Assembly: GCA_900317685.1 (NCBI GenBank)
Contig: ONHQ01000012.1
Location: 1-64,000 of the forward strand
Reading direction: 5' to 3'
DNA: 64,000 nucleotides
From: an uncultured Prevotella sp.
GTDB lineage: Bacteria; Bacteroidota; Bacteroidia; Bacteroidales; Bacteroidaceae
Part shown: one piece after another, positions 8,876-17,201 of the stretch
Position numbering within the stretch: position 1 is the first letter of the stretch
How the letters are laid out: each line of letters starts with the position of its first letter
Program-made: the position numbers and the translations under genes
The notes under the pieces: generated by a model
Told to the model about the DNA's origin: nothing
What the model saw: the letters and a program-made list of their open reading frames with translations, nothing else
Database searches by the model: none

Positions 8876-9544
8876 ATGCAAGTCGTTTACAAGGACAATC
8901 ACATTATCATCGTATATAAGGAGAGCGGAGAGATCGTGCAGGGCGACAAGACCGGCGACGTGCCTCTTTCCGAAACGGTGAAGGAATATATCAAGGAGAA
9001 GTACCATAAGCCGGGCAACGTGTTCCTCGGCGTGGTGCATCGCCTCGACCGTCCTGTGGCTGGCCTCGTCGTCTTCGCTCGCACCAGTAAGGCCCTGTCG
9101 CGGCTCAACGAGATGTTCCGCAAAGGCGAGGTGCACAAGACTTACTGGGCGATCACACAAAACGTACCCGCTGAAGAGACGGGTACGCTGACCAACTGGA
9201 TGACGCGCAACGAGAAGCAAAACAAGAGCTACGCCTACGACCGTGAGGTGCCGGGGGCGAAGAAGGCGGTGCTGAAATACCGTGTCATCGGACACAGCGA
9301 CCGCTACCATCTCCTGGAGATCACGCTGCTCACGGGTCGTCATCATCAGATCCGCTGTCAGCTGGCTCATATCGACTGCCCGATCAAGGGCGATCTGAAA
9401 TACGGTGCACGCCGCAGCAATCCCGACGGCAGCATCTCGCTGCTTTCCCATCGTGTGCAGTTCACGCATCCCGTGTCCGGCAAGGAGATCGATGTCGTCT
9501 CGCCGTTGCCGGAGGATAAGCTGTGGAGAAGCCTCAACCCCTAA
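8876..9544 (+). CDS. RluA-family RNA pseudouridine synthase
   Basis: A 222-residue pseudouridine synthase. The catalytic aspartate sits in GVVHRLDRPVAGLVVFA, the RluA-family signature, followed by the KTYWA strand and the GRHHQIRCQLAHIDCPI substrate-binding motif with its conserved arginine. There is no N-terminal S4 domain, so it is the short catalytic-core form that modifies either rRNA or tRNA uridines; which one is not readable from sequence. The ATG at 8876 is used rather than an upstream in-frame TTG at 8867 that would nearly touch the fabG stop. It ends shortly before a cluster of palindromic repeats. Confidence 0.9.
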   Translation: MQVVYKDNHIIIVYKESGEIVQGDKTGDVPLSETVKEYIKEKYHKPGNVFLGVVHRLDRPVAGLVVFARTSKALSRLNEMFRKGEVHKTYWAITQNVPAEETGTLTNWMTRNEKQNKSYAYDREVPGAKKAVLKYRVIGHSDRYHLLEITLLTGRHHQIRCQLAHIDCPIKGDLKYGARRSNPDGSISLLSHRVQFTHPVSGKEIDVVSPLPEDKLWRSLNP

Positions 9545-9556
9545 CGTTCTCTCCGT

Positions 9557-9610
9557 CCTCACCCCCCTAAGCCCTCTCCAAAGGGAGAGGGGAGTAATTA
9601 CTTTCAAGGG
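9557..9610 (+). repeat. CCTCACCCCC-type palindromic repeat, copy 1
   Basis: An imperfect palindrome built on CCCTCTCC and GGGAGAGGGGAG arms, followed by the tail ATTACTTTCAAGGG that recurs in other copies. It belongs to a dispersed family also at 16661, 16868, 48918, 49027, 53175 and 63884. Confidence 0.8.
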
Positions 9611-9619
9611 TGTTCAGAG

Positions 9620-9663
9620 GGTATAGTAATTCCCTCCCCTTGGGGAGGGTTAGGGAAGGGCTT
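9620..9663 (+). repeat. GGGGAGGG-type palindromic repeat, copy 1
   Basis: A palindromic element with CCCTCCCC and GGGGAGGG arms, flanked by GGTATAG and ending in AGGGAAGGGCTT. A nearly identical copy, flanks included, lies at 62082-62125. Confidence 0.8.
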
Positions 9664-9690
9664 TGAGGAATGACTTAACAATAAACGAAT

Positions 9691-9715
9691 GAAGGCGGGC
9701 TTAAGACCCGCCTTC
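9691..9715. terminator. Hairpin between convergent genes
   Basis: GAAGGCGGG and CCCGCCTTC form a perfect 9-bp stem around a 7-base loop, between the ends of the pseudouridine synthase (plus) and the 72-residue gene (minus). There is no strong U-tract on either side, so termination efficiency is uncertain. Confidence 0.5.
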
Positions 9716-9738
9716 ACTGATTCTATGGAAGAGATGAA

Positions 9739-9957
9739 TTAGTCATCCCATACTGATTTCTTGATGGTAGACTGATAGCCATTGTTGTTGGCATCCACAT
9801 CGTCCCAGTCTTCTGTCTCAAAGGATGTATGCGACTTTGCCCATGCATCTTTTTTCTTCGATCCCTTGCTATATCCCATCATCTTATAGTCTTCAAGGAG
9901 CTGTTCCGAGAGATTGAGAAGTATTAAGTGTGTATTTGGCTTGATATATGATTCCAT
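9739..9957 (-). CDS. Small hypothetical protein, 72 residues
   Basis: Starts MESYIKPNTHLILLNLSEQLL and ends acidic, with ETEDWDDVD and a final SVWDD. It has no signal peptide, no cysteine and no transmembrane segment. It resembles in outline the short proteins with a Y-x-x-P start that are frequent in Prevotella and Bacteroides next to secreted proteins; that is recollection rather than a search result. It follows the large Big-domain protein with a 24-base gap on the same strand, so the two are probably co-transcribed. Function unknown. Confidence 0.55.
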   Translation of the reverse strand: MESYIKPNTHLILLNLSEQLLEDYKMMGYSKGSKKKDAWAKSHTSFETEDWDDVDANNNGYQSTIKKSVWDD

Positions 9958-9981
9958 AAATTACTGATGCTTAAGATTCAA

Positions 9982-12900
9982 CTATTTTATGATCACCTTC
10001 TTGCCATTCAACACGTAGATACCAGCGTGTGTCGGACGGCCATTCAAACGAATGCCTGTCAGCGTGTAGTAGCTGCCTTCTTCTCCAGCGGAGTGATCAG
10101 CTGTGCTGACGTTTGAGATGGCTGTGGTTGTGTTGGTGTCAAAGAGCCCCTCGATCACATAGAACTTTGCAGGGCTTGATCCTGGAATGTGCAGATAAGC
10201 CTTGTTGGCAGCCAGATTGCTGTCGTCGTTGGCAGCCACACGATAGAAGCCCAATGTGCTTTCTTTACCATTGTTACTGTCTACGATTTTACCGTCTTTG
10301 TCGAGGTTATAGCTCACACGAGTAAAGACGTAGTTCACGCCATTGGGCTCCAACTGATTGGTTTCCTCTAAAGTTCCTTTCAGCATATTACTCTCAATTT
10401 TGCTTTCTTCGCTATTTACATCCTTGACAAACAGAGGAATGGCATTCACACCATCAGTAGCCGAGCATGTAAGAATCACACCTGTTTCTTTTGGTGCAAT
10501 GCTTATAGAAGAGGTCTTTGCAAGATGTGCATTGTTGTCCACTTCTTGGATAAAATTTGCTTCGACCTTCTTGCCATTGGTGAAGATGCCCGTAAAATCA
10601 TATTTCTCGTTATGATTGCGGTATTCCGTAGCGTAGCTCTTACCGTTGTAGGGGTTGAACTTCTTAAAGGTTCCAGTGATACCGATCTTCTCAATGAGGG
10701 CGTTCTTTACGGTGAGGTTGATGTCATTGCCGTTGCCGTCGATGACGAAAATCGTCTTGCTCTTGTCTGCTTTATAGGTCTCACCGCTCAACTCTGTATT
10801 GTTGTTGGCGATACTGCCGTCGTTGTCCACTGTAGCAAGGATATAAGCGTTGTATCCTGCCGGCACCTGAGGAATGGTCAGCACCTGATTGGCGTTGGCA
10901 CCAAACTTCAAGCCTTTGCCGAGCTCAACAGTCAGTGAGTTAACCTTGTCGTGTGGTACGTCGATGCCCAAATCTTGGGTCTCAAGAATATCAGAACCAT
11001 TCTCCGCCTTCTGCAAGTCATTGCCCTGGAAATAGTTCCAGCTCTTTGCGTTCAGTGCAAATGTACCGTCAGAGATCTTTGCCCATTCGTCGCCGCCGGT
11101 GAAGGCATCGGCTGTTGTCTTGTTGTTGGTAAAGTCCCAAGTAAACGGATATGTCTTTTTTACCGTCTTTTTCTCATAGACCGTGACATCCGTCACATTA
11201 CGGTCGAGCGTATAGTCTTGGTTGATACCTTCCTGTTTGATGGTGAGAATGCCTTGACCGCCGGTGATGGTCAACACGCCATTCTCTGTCATGTTAGCTT
11301 CGACATTTCCTTCCTTACGCACGAAAGTGTACTTAACAGTACCCTTTGTACCACCGTCTCCATCCGCCATACAAGACATGACGTGGAGGATGCCGGTTTC
11401 CTGACTGTAGGTGACTGTTGTGCTACCTGAGTATACTATAGTTTTAGCGTAATCCGTTTTATTATTTTCGATTAAGCGCAAGTCTGTCTGCAGGTTTCCG
11501 TCAGTCATTATACCCTTCTCGTCTGCGACCTTGATGTCGTAGATATCCGTCCATCCCTCATCCATCTGCTTAAAGGTTACATCGCCATCTTCCTTGACAA
11601 TGAAGAACTCATAGCCATAATCGCCATTTTCTTTGTTGTGTCGGGAAGGTACACCCACGTTAAATTTCCCGGTGATCTCCTTGCCGTTGAGATCTGTAAC
11701 ATTTGATGCTTGGATATGATCTCCATGATTGACTGTATATCTGCACCATTTGATGCGGATATACTGTCCTTTCTTCAAATTTGGAATGGTCAGCACCCCC
11801 CCCTTGTACATAGTAACGAGCTGCACACTGCTCACCTTATCGTATGTCAGAGCATATTGCTCATCAAGGGTGAGTCCGTCGAAATCGAGATCCTTAGGCC
11901 AAGAAATCTTTGAACCAAATCCGTTAGCATCTGACTTGAACAGCAGTCCGGCAGTAGCGGGAACGTATAAAGCATTGTTGCCGTCGATGGCTGTGCCGTT
12001 AGCCATCACCGGAACGTTGAGATAAGTCAGAGCCTTAGAAGTCTGGTCGAACTGTCTAACCTTGTAGGTTACAGCCCAATCGGTAGTATTAGCATTCAGA
12101 TCCTCCAATTTCACATTCGGATTTCTGAAGTCCCATTCGTGTTCGGAATAAGGCACAGTTATTACATAGCTGTCTGAAGAGCCATTGAGAGAGGCAGTTA
12201 CGACTAATGCACCGCCATCACCCGACCAACTTACCTTTCCACTTTTGTCAACTATAGCTGATGTGAGACTTCCATAGGCCTTTACAGTGTAATTAGAGCC
12301 GTCACCGCCCTTTACTGCCTGAGTATAGTTCTTAGCGCCATTCTCGACACGCACACTCTTATTAGCAAAGTAATACTGAGATGCGAAAGTAAAGCTGTTT
12401 AGACAGAAGATGTCATAATTCTTAGCCTTATCGTCTGTTGGCACATATAAATAATATGTCTTGCCGGCATCGAGGTCAAATGTACCTGTAGCTACGCCGT
12501 ACTTGGCTTTGTAAGATATAGTTCCTTTTTGGGTTGTTCCCTCATATATATGCGCATCAGCAGTACCTGAACCATTTTGATAGAATACGCCCTTCACAGT
12601 CAGCTTTCCTTTAGCTGACGGTTTGAAGATATAGTACGTACCCATTGTTGGCAGACCGTTTTTATCAACAGAGACGTGTACAAAGCCGTTTCGGTCAAGA
12701 CAGGTCATACCGAGATAATTGTTTGTGCCATAAGACTTTGCCATGGTCATCTCGCCATCCTTTCCCACTTGCATATTCATATAAGGCACATCAAGGATGT
12801 GCTTATTGCTGATCTTTCCATCTGAGGTTAAGGTGTAAGTTTTTCCGGAAACAGAAGTCGTTGCTTCTTGCGCAGTGACAAGAAGAGTATAAGATCCGCT

Positions 12901-13518
12901 TTTATTCGTTATCGTGTCTGTTGCCGTGATAGTTGTCATACCAGTATTTACAAAACGAATCCAGCCATTTTTGTCGACTTGAGCTATCTTTATATTGCTA
13001 CTGGTATAAGTTACGTTGTTGGTAGTATTATTCGGCTTCAACGCCATCACATCAAGGTCGGTCATCGATGCAGTTTGCTGCGGCGAAGCAAAGGTAAGGG
13101 AGCTACTTGAGCTGTAAGTCACTGTGACAGAGCTAACAGAGCACTCGCCTTTTTCTCCGGCTGTTAAAGTAACGGAGTTTGATGATCCTGTCCATGTAGA
13201 AGTCTTATCATCCCAAGTTCCGGGATTGGCAGTAAAAGAATTAGTTTTATCACGTCCTGAGGCATAGTCAATAACAATCTTCGAGATGTTTCCGTTTTTG
13301 GTAGACACCGTCAGTGCGGAACCATTTACCATCTTCACGTATGCATTCTGATAGCTGGTCCCATCCCCCGTGAATTCAAATTTGACGTCTCCAACAGTCG
13401 TAGTAGCTGGACCAGGACTATTGGAAAGCTTCTTAGAGATGGTCAGAGCCACCTCATCGGCAGAAAGCCGTGTCATGATACACAATAAGAGCATCATGAG
13501 AGCAAACAATTTTTTCAT
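9982..13518 (-). CDS. Large secreted Big-domain surface protein with C-terminal GKK tail
   Basis: An 1178-residue protein starting MKKLFALMMLLLCIMTRLSA, a signal peptide probably cleaved before DEVAL. The ATG at 13518 is preferred over one 27 bases upstream because it places the signal peptide at the very start. A Big2-like immunoglobulin domain is visible around residues 145-225 (LDVMALKP, TITATDTI, GSYTLLV). Further beta-rich Thr/Ser/Asn-rich segments follow, with at least two units containing WDF and a DLGIDVP-type segment. The C-terminus (YYTLTGIRLNG, then AGIYVLNGKKVIIK) is the short tail shared with three other secreted proteins here. No catalytic motif is recognised; adhesion or glycan binding is plausible but unproven. 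The gene is AT-richer than its neighbours. Confidence 0.8.
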   Translation of the reverse strand: MKKLFALMMLLLCIMTRLSADEVALTISKKLSNSPGPATTTVGDVKFEFTGDGTSYQNAYVKMVNGSALTVSTKNGNISKIVIDYASGRDKTNSFTANPGTWDDKTSTWTGSSNSVTLTAGEKGECSVSSVTVTYSSSSSLTFASPQQTASMTDLDVMALKPNNTTNNVTYTSSNIKIAQVDKNGWIRFVNTGMTTITATDTITNKSGSYTLLVTAQEATTSVSGKTYTLTSDGKISNKHILDVPYMNMQVGKDGEMTMAKSYGTNNYLGMTCLDRNGFVHVSVDKNGLPTMGTYYIFKPSAKGKLTVKGVFYQNGSGTADAHIYEGTTQKGTISYKAKYGVATGTFDLDAGKTYYLYVPTDDKAKNYDIFCLNSFTFASQYYFANKSVRVENGAKNYTQAVKGGDGSNYTVKAYGSLTSAIVDKSGKVSWSGDGGALVVTASLNGSSDSYVITVPYSEHEWDFRNPNVKLEDLNANTTDWAVTYKVRQFDQTSKALTYLNVPVMANGTAIDGNNALYVPATAGLLFKSDANGFGSKISWPKDLDFDGLTLDEQYALTYDKVSSVQLVTMYKGGVLTIPNLKKGQYIRIKWCRYTVNHGDHIQASNVTDLNGKEITGKFNVGVPSRHNKENGDYGYEFFIVKEDGDVTFKQMDEGWTDIYDIKVADEKGIMTDGNLQTDLRLIENNKTDYAKTIVYSGSTTVTYSQETGILHVMSCMADGDGGTKGTVKYTFVRKEGNVEANMTENGVLTITGGQGILTIKQEGINQDYTLDRNVTDVTVYEKKTVKKTYPFTWDFTNNKTTADAFTGGDEWAKISDGTFALNAKSWNYFQGNDLQKAENGSDILETQDLGIDVPHDKVNSLTVELGKGLKFGANANQVLTIPQVPAGYNAYILATVDNDGSIANNNTELSGETYKADKSKTIFVIDGNGNDINLTVKNALIEKIGITGTFKKFNPYNGKSYATEYRNHNEKYDFTGIFTNGKKVEANFIQEVDNNAHLAKTSSISIAPKETGVILTCSATDGVNAIPLFVKDVNSEESKIESNMLKGTLEETNQLEPNGVNYVFTRVSYNLDKDGKIVDSNNGKESTLGFYRVAANDDSNLAANKAYLHIPGSSPAKFYVIEGLFDTNTTTAISNVSTADHSAGEEGSYYTLTGIRLNGRPTHAGIYVLNGKKVIIK

Positions 13519-13763
13519 TTTTACATTCGTTAGGCGACTCCTCATGACAACTCATGCCAGAGACGTCTTTTGTTATTACAAGATGATATTTTGAGTTTTG
13601 TTTATCCTTATCCTCCGCTCACCTTTTCAGGAAAGCGTGCATAGTTAATAACAGCCTTATTATAGCAGGCTGTCGATCATATCAGCAGCGGGAAGTAGAC
13701 TTAGTAATCTGTTGTGACCTTGCTGATTTTATGCAAAGAGCCATAGGCTCGTTGTATTTCGTG

Positions 13764-13771
13764 CAAAGGTA
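13764..13771 (-). promoter_or_regulatory. Probable -7 box for the Big-domain protein gene
   Basis: Minus strand TACCTTTG fits TAnnTTTG. It lies about 245 bases upstream of the ATG at 13518, implying a long 5' untranslated leader if it is the only promoter. Confidence 0.4.
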
Positions 13772-13879
13772 CAAAAAACACTTAATATAGACATCTTCGT
13801 TAACTATATTTTAAACTTATTACACTGTCAGTAGCTGTTTAGCGATACAAGCCGAAAGGTAATAATCATGCTCCTCGGT

Positions 13880-14020
13880 CTTTAACGCACGCCCTTCGGT
13901 CGTATAAAGAATATAAACGAATATTGAGAATATTCACGTTGACTGGCACGCCCAAGGATAATGAATGATATTCTTTATATTCGGTTATATTCGATATTCC
14001 ACGAAGTGGAGCGTTAAAAA
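13880..14020. repeat. AT-rich imperfect inverted repeat
   Basis: The left arm runs CTTTAACGC...AAGAATATAAACGAATAT...GAGAATAT. The right arm is roughly its reverse complement, ending with CCACGAAGTGG and GCGTTAAA. A copy of the left arm recurs at 22564-22617, so this is a dispersed intergenic element. Confidence 0.6.
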
Positions 14021-14125
14021 GAAAGAAACAAAAACAAATATAGCCCTTGCTGTGATGCAAGAGCTTTCAGGGCTTTGGTCTAAGTTCGATGAATCGTTAC
14101 CACTGCCAAGGGAGAGAATCACGAG

Positions 14126-14154
14126 AAAAAAGATAGCCTTCGCAGAGGCTATCT
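14126..14154 (-). terminator. Rho-independent terminator of the HD-domain gene
   Basis: On the minus strand a perfect stem GATAGCCT/AGGCTATC is followed by six U residues, starting about 10 bases after the stop of the gene ending at 14164. This is a classical intrinsic terminator. Confidence 0.85.
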
Positions 14155-14163
14155 ATAGGATGT

Positions 14164-14790
14164 TTACAGTTCATCGATATCCTGTGACGTCGTCTCGATG
14201 ATAGCGGCGGCAAGGCTGTCGGCAGCCTGAACGATGGCGCAGAGCGGATACTCTATGCGTGCCGTGTCGTAGCAGCGCTCATCCTCATAGGAATTGAAGT
14301 TCAGTCCAAAAGCACCCATGTGCCAGCGGATGGCGCACATCTCGTCGTCGTTGAGTTGCAAGCCGCTGAGCAAGAGCAGGATGACACTCTTCTCGCCATG
14401 ACCCATCGGGAAGTCTTTGTACGACACGTTATATCCTTCCGCGTCTTCCCACTGCCCGAGTTTGTTTTTACGCTTCTTGACAGTACGCTTATAGATGTCC
14501 ATCTTGCACACATCGTGGAGTAGGGTAGCGAGGATGATGCTCTCGCGCTTGACCTCACCCATAGATGCGGCATCAAGGCCTTTCAAGCCCTCCCAGATAG
14601 CCAGACCGGCGTGGCAGACATTCAGACTGTGCTCACACAGCCCTCCCGGCACGTTGAGATGATGACCGGCAGAGGCAGGTGCCTCAAAGAAGCCACCCTT
14701 CTCAAGATCTTCGATCACATAGTCGATGCCCTCGCGCTTGGTTTCGCGCAACAGCGCTTCAAACTCTTCTTGATTTTTTTGCTTGTCCAT
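14164..14790 (-). CDS. HD-domain protein (putative phosphohydrolase)
   Basis: A 208-residue cytoplasmic protein. Metal-ligand motifs of the HD superfamily are GHHLNVPGGLCEHSLNV, LATLLHDVCKMDIY (the His-Asp pair) and a later IRWHMGAF. HD proteins hydrolyse nucleotides or other phosphoesters; the substrate here is unknown. The start is the ATG at 14790 (MDKQKNQEEF) rather than a frame extended to 14826, because a -7 box lies at 14845-14852. It has its own promoter and a strong terminator, so it is monocistronic. Confidence 0.8.
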   Translation of the reverse strand: MDKQKNQEEFEALLRETKREGIDYVIEDLEKGGFFEAPASAGHHLNVPGGLCEHSLNVCHAGLAIWEGLKGLDAASMGEVKRESIILATLLHDVCKMDIYKRTVKKRKNKLGQWEDAEGYNVSYKDFPMGHGEKSVILLLLSGLQLNDDEMCAIRWHMGAFGLNFNSYEDERCYDTARIEYPLCAIVQAADSLAAAIIETTSQDIDEL

Positions 14791-14844
14791 ATTATAAGAT
14801 GATATGATGATTGCCGTGATATGCACATTACTCTGTTTCTATTG

Positions 14845-14852
14845 CAAAATTA
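14845..14852 (-). promoter_or_regulatory. Probable -7 box for the HD-domain gene
   Basis: Minus strand TAATTTTG fits TAnnTTTG, 55 bases before the ATG. The sequence upstream is AT-rich; no -33 TTTG at the standard distance. Confidence 0.5.
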
Positions 14853-14914
14853 CTAATTTTTTCTGATCAACAGCCTTCATCCGGGTACCTTTGCACAACG
14901 TTGCGATAAAATAA

Positions 14915-14951
14915 GTGGGGCTGACAAGATCGTTTCTCTTGTCAGCCCCAC
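14915..14951 (-). terminator. Terminator of the fucose isomerase family gene
   Basis: A perfect 15-bp stem (GTGGGGCTGACAAGA and its complement) with a 7-base loop, followed on the minus strand by TTATTTTAT. It lies about 65 bases after the stop at 15016. Confidence 0.8.
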
Positions 14952-15015
14952 GCTATTCATAGGATGCTGTCCGCCTTTGAGACCGGCATAGGGGTCAAGG
15001 CGTTGGCATTCTGTC

Positions 15016-16494
15016 TTACTCAAATGGGTTTTCTGTCGGGTATGGCAGGCTCTTTGGCTGGTTGTAAGCCACATCCTGGATGCCCATGTACTTCAGGAAG
15101 TTGAAGAGATACTTGCCGACATGGGAGAAGGCAACGGCACCATGGTGAGGATAGTGCTTCTCGATGAGCACGTGACGGTAGAAGCGGCCCATCTCAGGAA
15201 TAGCGAAGATACCGATGCCACCGAACGAACGTGTCGGCACGTTGAGCACCTCGCCCTCAGCGATGTAGGCACGGAGCACACCCTCTGAGTCGCACTGTAC
15301 ACGATAGAACGTGATGTCGCCCGGAGCGATGTCGCCTTCCAGCGTGCCACGTGTGAAGTCTGGCTTGCCGCCATTCTCGAGCAGGCGGTTCTGGATGAGC
15401 TGATACTTGATGGCACGGCCGGCGCACATCTTGCAGGATGGCGTGTTGCCACAGTGGAAGCCCATGAAGGTGTCTGTGAGCTTGTAGTTGTACTTGCCAA
15501 CGATGTCCTCGTCGAAGATGTACTTCGGCACGGAGTTGTTGATGTCGAGCAGTGTCACGGTGTCATCGCTCAGGCACATGCCGATGTACTCAGAGAGTGC
15601 GCCATAGATGTCCACCTCGCAGGCCACGGGGATGCCACGGCTGACGAGACGTGAGTTGACATAGCAGGGCTCGAAGCCGAACTGGCTTGGGAAGGCGGGC
15701 CAGCACTTGTCGGCGAAGGCCACATACTTGCGTGAGCCCTTGTGCTGCTCAGCCCAGTCGAGCAAGGTCAGTTCAAACTGTGCCATGCGGCGGCTGAGGT
15801 CGGGATAGTACTTGCCCTCGCCCATCTCGGCAGCCATGTCCTCGCAGACGTCGTCGATGCGTGGGTCGTTCTCATGAGCCTTATAAGCCACGAGCAGGTC
15901 GAGCTCAGAGTTTTCCTCGATCTCCACGCCGAGTTCATAGAGTCCCTTGATCGGAGCGTTGCAGGCGAAGAAGTCCTGAGGACGCGGACCAAAGGTGATG
16001 ATCTTCAGACCCTTCAGGCCGATGACGGCACGTGCCACGGGAACGAAGTCAGCAATCATCTTGGCGATGTCGTCGGCGGTACCCACGGGATAGGCGGGGA
16101 TATAGCCCTTGAGGTGACGCATGGCGAGGTTGTAGCTGCAGTTGAGCATACCGCAATAAGCGTCGCCACGACCGTTGATCATGTCACCGTCGCCCTCAGC
16201 GGCAGAGACGAACATGCAGGGACCATGGAACTTCTTGGCGATGAGTGTCTCGGGGGTCTCCGGTCCGAAGTTGCCTAAGAACACGACGAGGGCGTTGCAG
16301 CCAGCCTCGCGTACCTCTTTGATGGCCTTGAGCATGTCCTGCTCGTTCTCTACTGTTGTTGGGCAGTCATATATCTCGCCCTTGTAGGCTTTCACGATGT
16401 TCTCGCGACGCTGTGTGGAAAGGGCGATAGGGAAACAGTCACGGCTGACGGCAATGATGCCGAGCTTCACCTGAGGAATGTTGTTGCTTTGCAT
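15016..16494 (-). CDS. L-fucose/L-arabinose isomerase family protein
   Basis: A 492-residue cytoplasmic enzyme of the L-fucose isomerase family, which interconverts aldoses and ketoses with a divalent metal. The N-terminal domain starts VKLGIIAVSRDCFPI and contains VVFLGNFGPETPE. Likely metal ligands, by analogy with FucI, are Glu in ACEVDIYGAL, Asp in TLLDINN and His in YPHHGAVAF. A CGNTPSCKMC segment is also present. The start is the ATG at 16494, because the longer frame would run through the promoter at 16564-16594. Substrate specificity is not readable. It stands alone, with a strong promoter and terminator, and could serve deoxy-sugar catabolism. Confidence 0.85.
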   Translation of the reverse strand: MQSNNIPQVKLGIIAVSRDCFPIALSTQRRENIVKAYKGEIYDCPTTVENEQDMLKAIKEVREAGCNALVVFLGNFGPETPETLIAKKFHGPCMFVSAAEGDGDMINGRGDAYCGMLNCSYNLAMRHLKGYIPAYPVGTADDIAKMIADFVPVARAVIGLKGLKIITFGPRPQDFFACNAPIKGLYELGVEIEENSELDLLVAYKAHENDPRIDDVCEDMAAEMGEGKYYPDLSRRMAQFELTLLDWAEQHKGSRKYVAFADKCWPAFPSQFGFEPCYVNSRLVSRGIPVACEVDIYGALSEYIGMCLSDDTVTLLDINNSVPKYIFDEDIVGKYNYKLTDTFMGFHCGNTPSCKMCAGRAIKYQLIQNRLLENGGKPDFTRGTLEGDIAPGDITFYRVQCDSEGVLRAYIAEGEVLNVPTRSFGGIGIFAIPEMGRFYRHVLIEKHYPHHGAVAFSHVGKYLFNFLKYMGIQDVAYNQPKSLPYPTENPFE

Positions 16495-16563
16495 AATTTT
16501 TTGTTTAGTTGATTTTGGTGTTATTAGTTGTTGCCTATTATTGCTTGTTTCGCATTTCGGTGA

Positions 16564-16594
16564 CAAAGATACACTTTTTCTTTGTAATGACAAA
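16564..16594 (-). promoter_or_regulatory. Full-consensus Bacteroidetes promoter for the isomerase gene
   Basis: The minus strand reads TTTG (16591-16594), exactly 19 bases, then TATCTTTG (16564-16571). This is a full match to the -33/-7 consensus for the primary sigma factor of Bacteroidetes. The leader to the ATG at 16494 is about 60 bases. Confidence 0.8.
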
Positions 16595-16660
16595 GAGATG
16601 ATATAAAAGAAAAAGTTTTTGAGACGAAAGATAATATTAATAGGATGCCTCACCCCCTAA

Positions 16661-16701
16661 AAGCCTCACCCCCTATCCCCTCTCCAATGGGAGAGGGGAG
16701 T
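16661..16701 (+). repeat. CCTCACCCCC-type palindromic repeat, copy 2
   Basis: AAGCCTCACCCCCTATCCCC followed by CTCTCC/GGAGAGGGGAGT. It forms a near-perfect inverted pair with the copy at 16868-16907 (one base missing). Confidence 0.85.
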
Positions 16702-16764
16702 GAAATGAGTGATAAACAATATCCGTGAATAAATAGGAGAGGCTGCTCCTATTTGCATAAGACG

Positions 16765-16852
16765 CGCACCATGCAATATAAGACAAAGGAGGATTCACAC
16801 TCTAATAGCTTGAAACTCGCACCATGCAAAATAAAGACGATGAAGGATTCAT
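16765..16852 (+). repeat. Two direct repeats of about 33-35 bases
   Basis: CGCACCATGCAA...GGATTCA occurs at 16765-16796 and again, slightly diverged, at 16818-16852. Both lie between the two arms of the inverted palindrome pair. Confidence 0.75.
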
Positions 16853-16867
16853 CACTTGAAAGTAACT

Positions 16868-16907
16868 ACTCCCCTCTCCCATTGGAGAGGGATAGGGGGT
16901 GAGGCTT
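16868..16907 (-). repeat. CCTCACCCCC-type palindromic repeat, copy 3 (inverted)
   Basis: The inverted partner of the copy at 16661. Read on the minus strand it continues into a GTTACTTTCAAG tail, the same tail as copies 1 and 4. Confidence 0.85.
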
Positions 16908-16965
16908 TGTTTCCCTTTTTTTTGAATTATTATCAGAGAGTAATAGTAGAATATTATTTTTTTTG

Positions 16966-16973
16966 TAACTTTG
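16966..16973 (+). promoter_or_regulatory. Probable -7 box for the cobalamin locus
   Basis: TAACTTTG fits TAnnTTTG and sits directly before the first stem of the cobalamin riboswitch, so transcripts would begin with the aptamer. Confidence 0.6.
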
Positions 16974-16975
16974 CA

Positions 16976-17144
16976 GTGCAATTGGTTCATGCGCTGAGCA
17001 TGATGAAAAGGGAACCGGGTGAGAATCCCGGACAGACCCGCTGCTGTGTGCAGTCCTTTGAGGAGCGAACATGCGTGTCACTGACTACTTTGTTGGGAAG
17101 ACCGTTCGCCATCCGACTGCGAGCCAGAAGACCTGCCATTGCAC
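16976..17144 (+). promoter_or_regulatory. Cobalamin (adenosylcobalamin) riboswitch
   Basis: The conserved cobalamin aptamer core is visible: GGGAACCGGGTGAGAATCCC, then ACAGACCCGCTGCTGT, and near the 3' end GAGCCAGAAGACCTGCC (17121-17137), the B12-box region. The closing P1 stem is explicit: GTGCAAT at 16976-16982 pairs with ATTGCAC at 17138-17144. It lies 57 bases upstream of a BtuB-type receptor. Family knowledge says cobalamin binding lowers expression of the downstream transport genes. The short space to the ATG, with a stem ATAG/CTAT nearby, suggests control at translation initiation; that is inference. Confidence 0.95.
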
Positions 17145-17201
17145 CCAAGGAGCATAGTCCGCGTGGATTCGGCTATTCTCTGACATGGTATAATCAAAGC
17201 G

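Larger units (their letters stand above)
13519..14125. other. Gene-free region with AT-rich inverted repeat
   Basis: This holds the promoter box of the Big-domain gene (13764-13771), then an inverted-repeat element (about 13880-14020), and no credible coding frame. The short frames at 13866-14060 and 13965-14201 lie across the repeat and have no recognisable features. Confidence 0.6.
16495..16975. other. Divergent intergenic region between fucose isomerase and the cobalamin locus
   Basis: This holds the isomerase promoter, an inverted pair of CCTCACCCCC-type palindromes (16661-16701 and 16868-16907), a 9-bp hairpin (16731-16754), two direct repeats (16765 and 16818), and the promoter of the riboswitch at 16966. 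No coding frame is credible. Confidence 0.7.

Noticed and set aside
16502..16653. Longer N-terminus for the isomerase
   Set aside because: The extended frame would cover the full-consensus promoter, and the added residues do not resemble the family.
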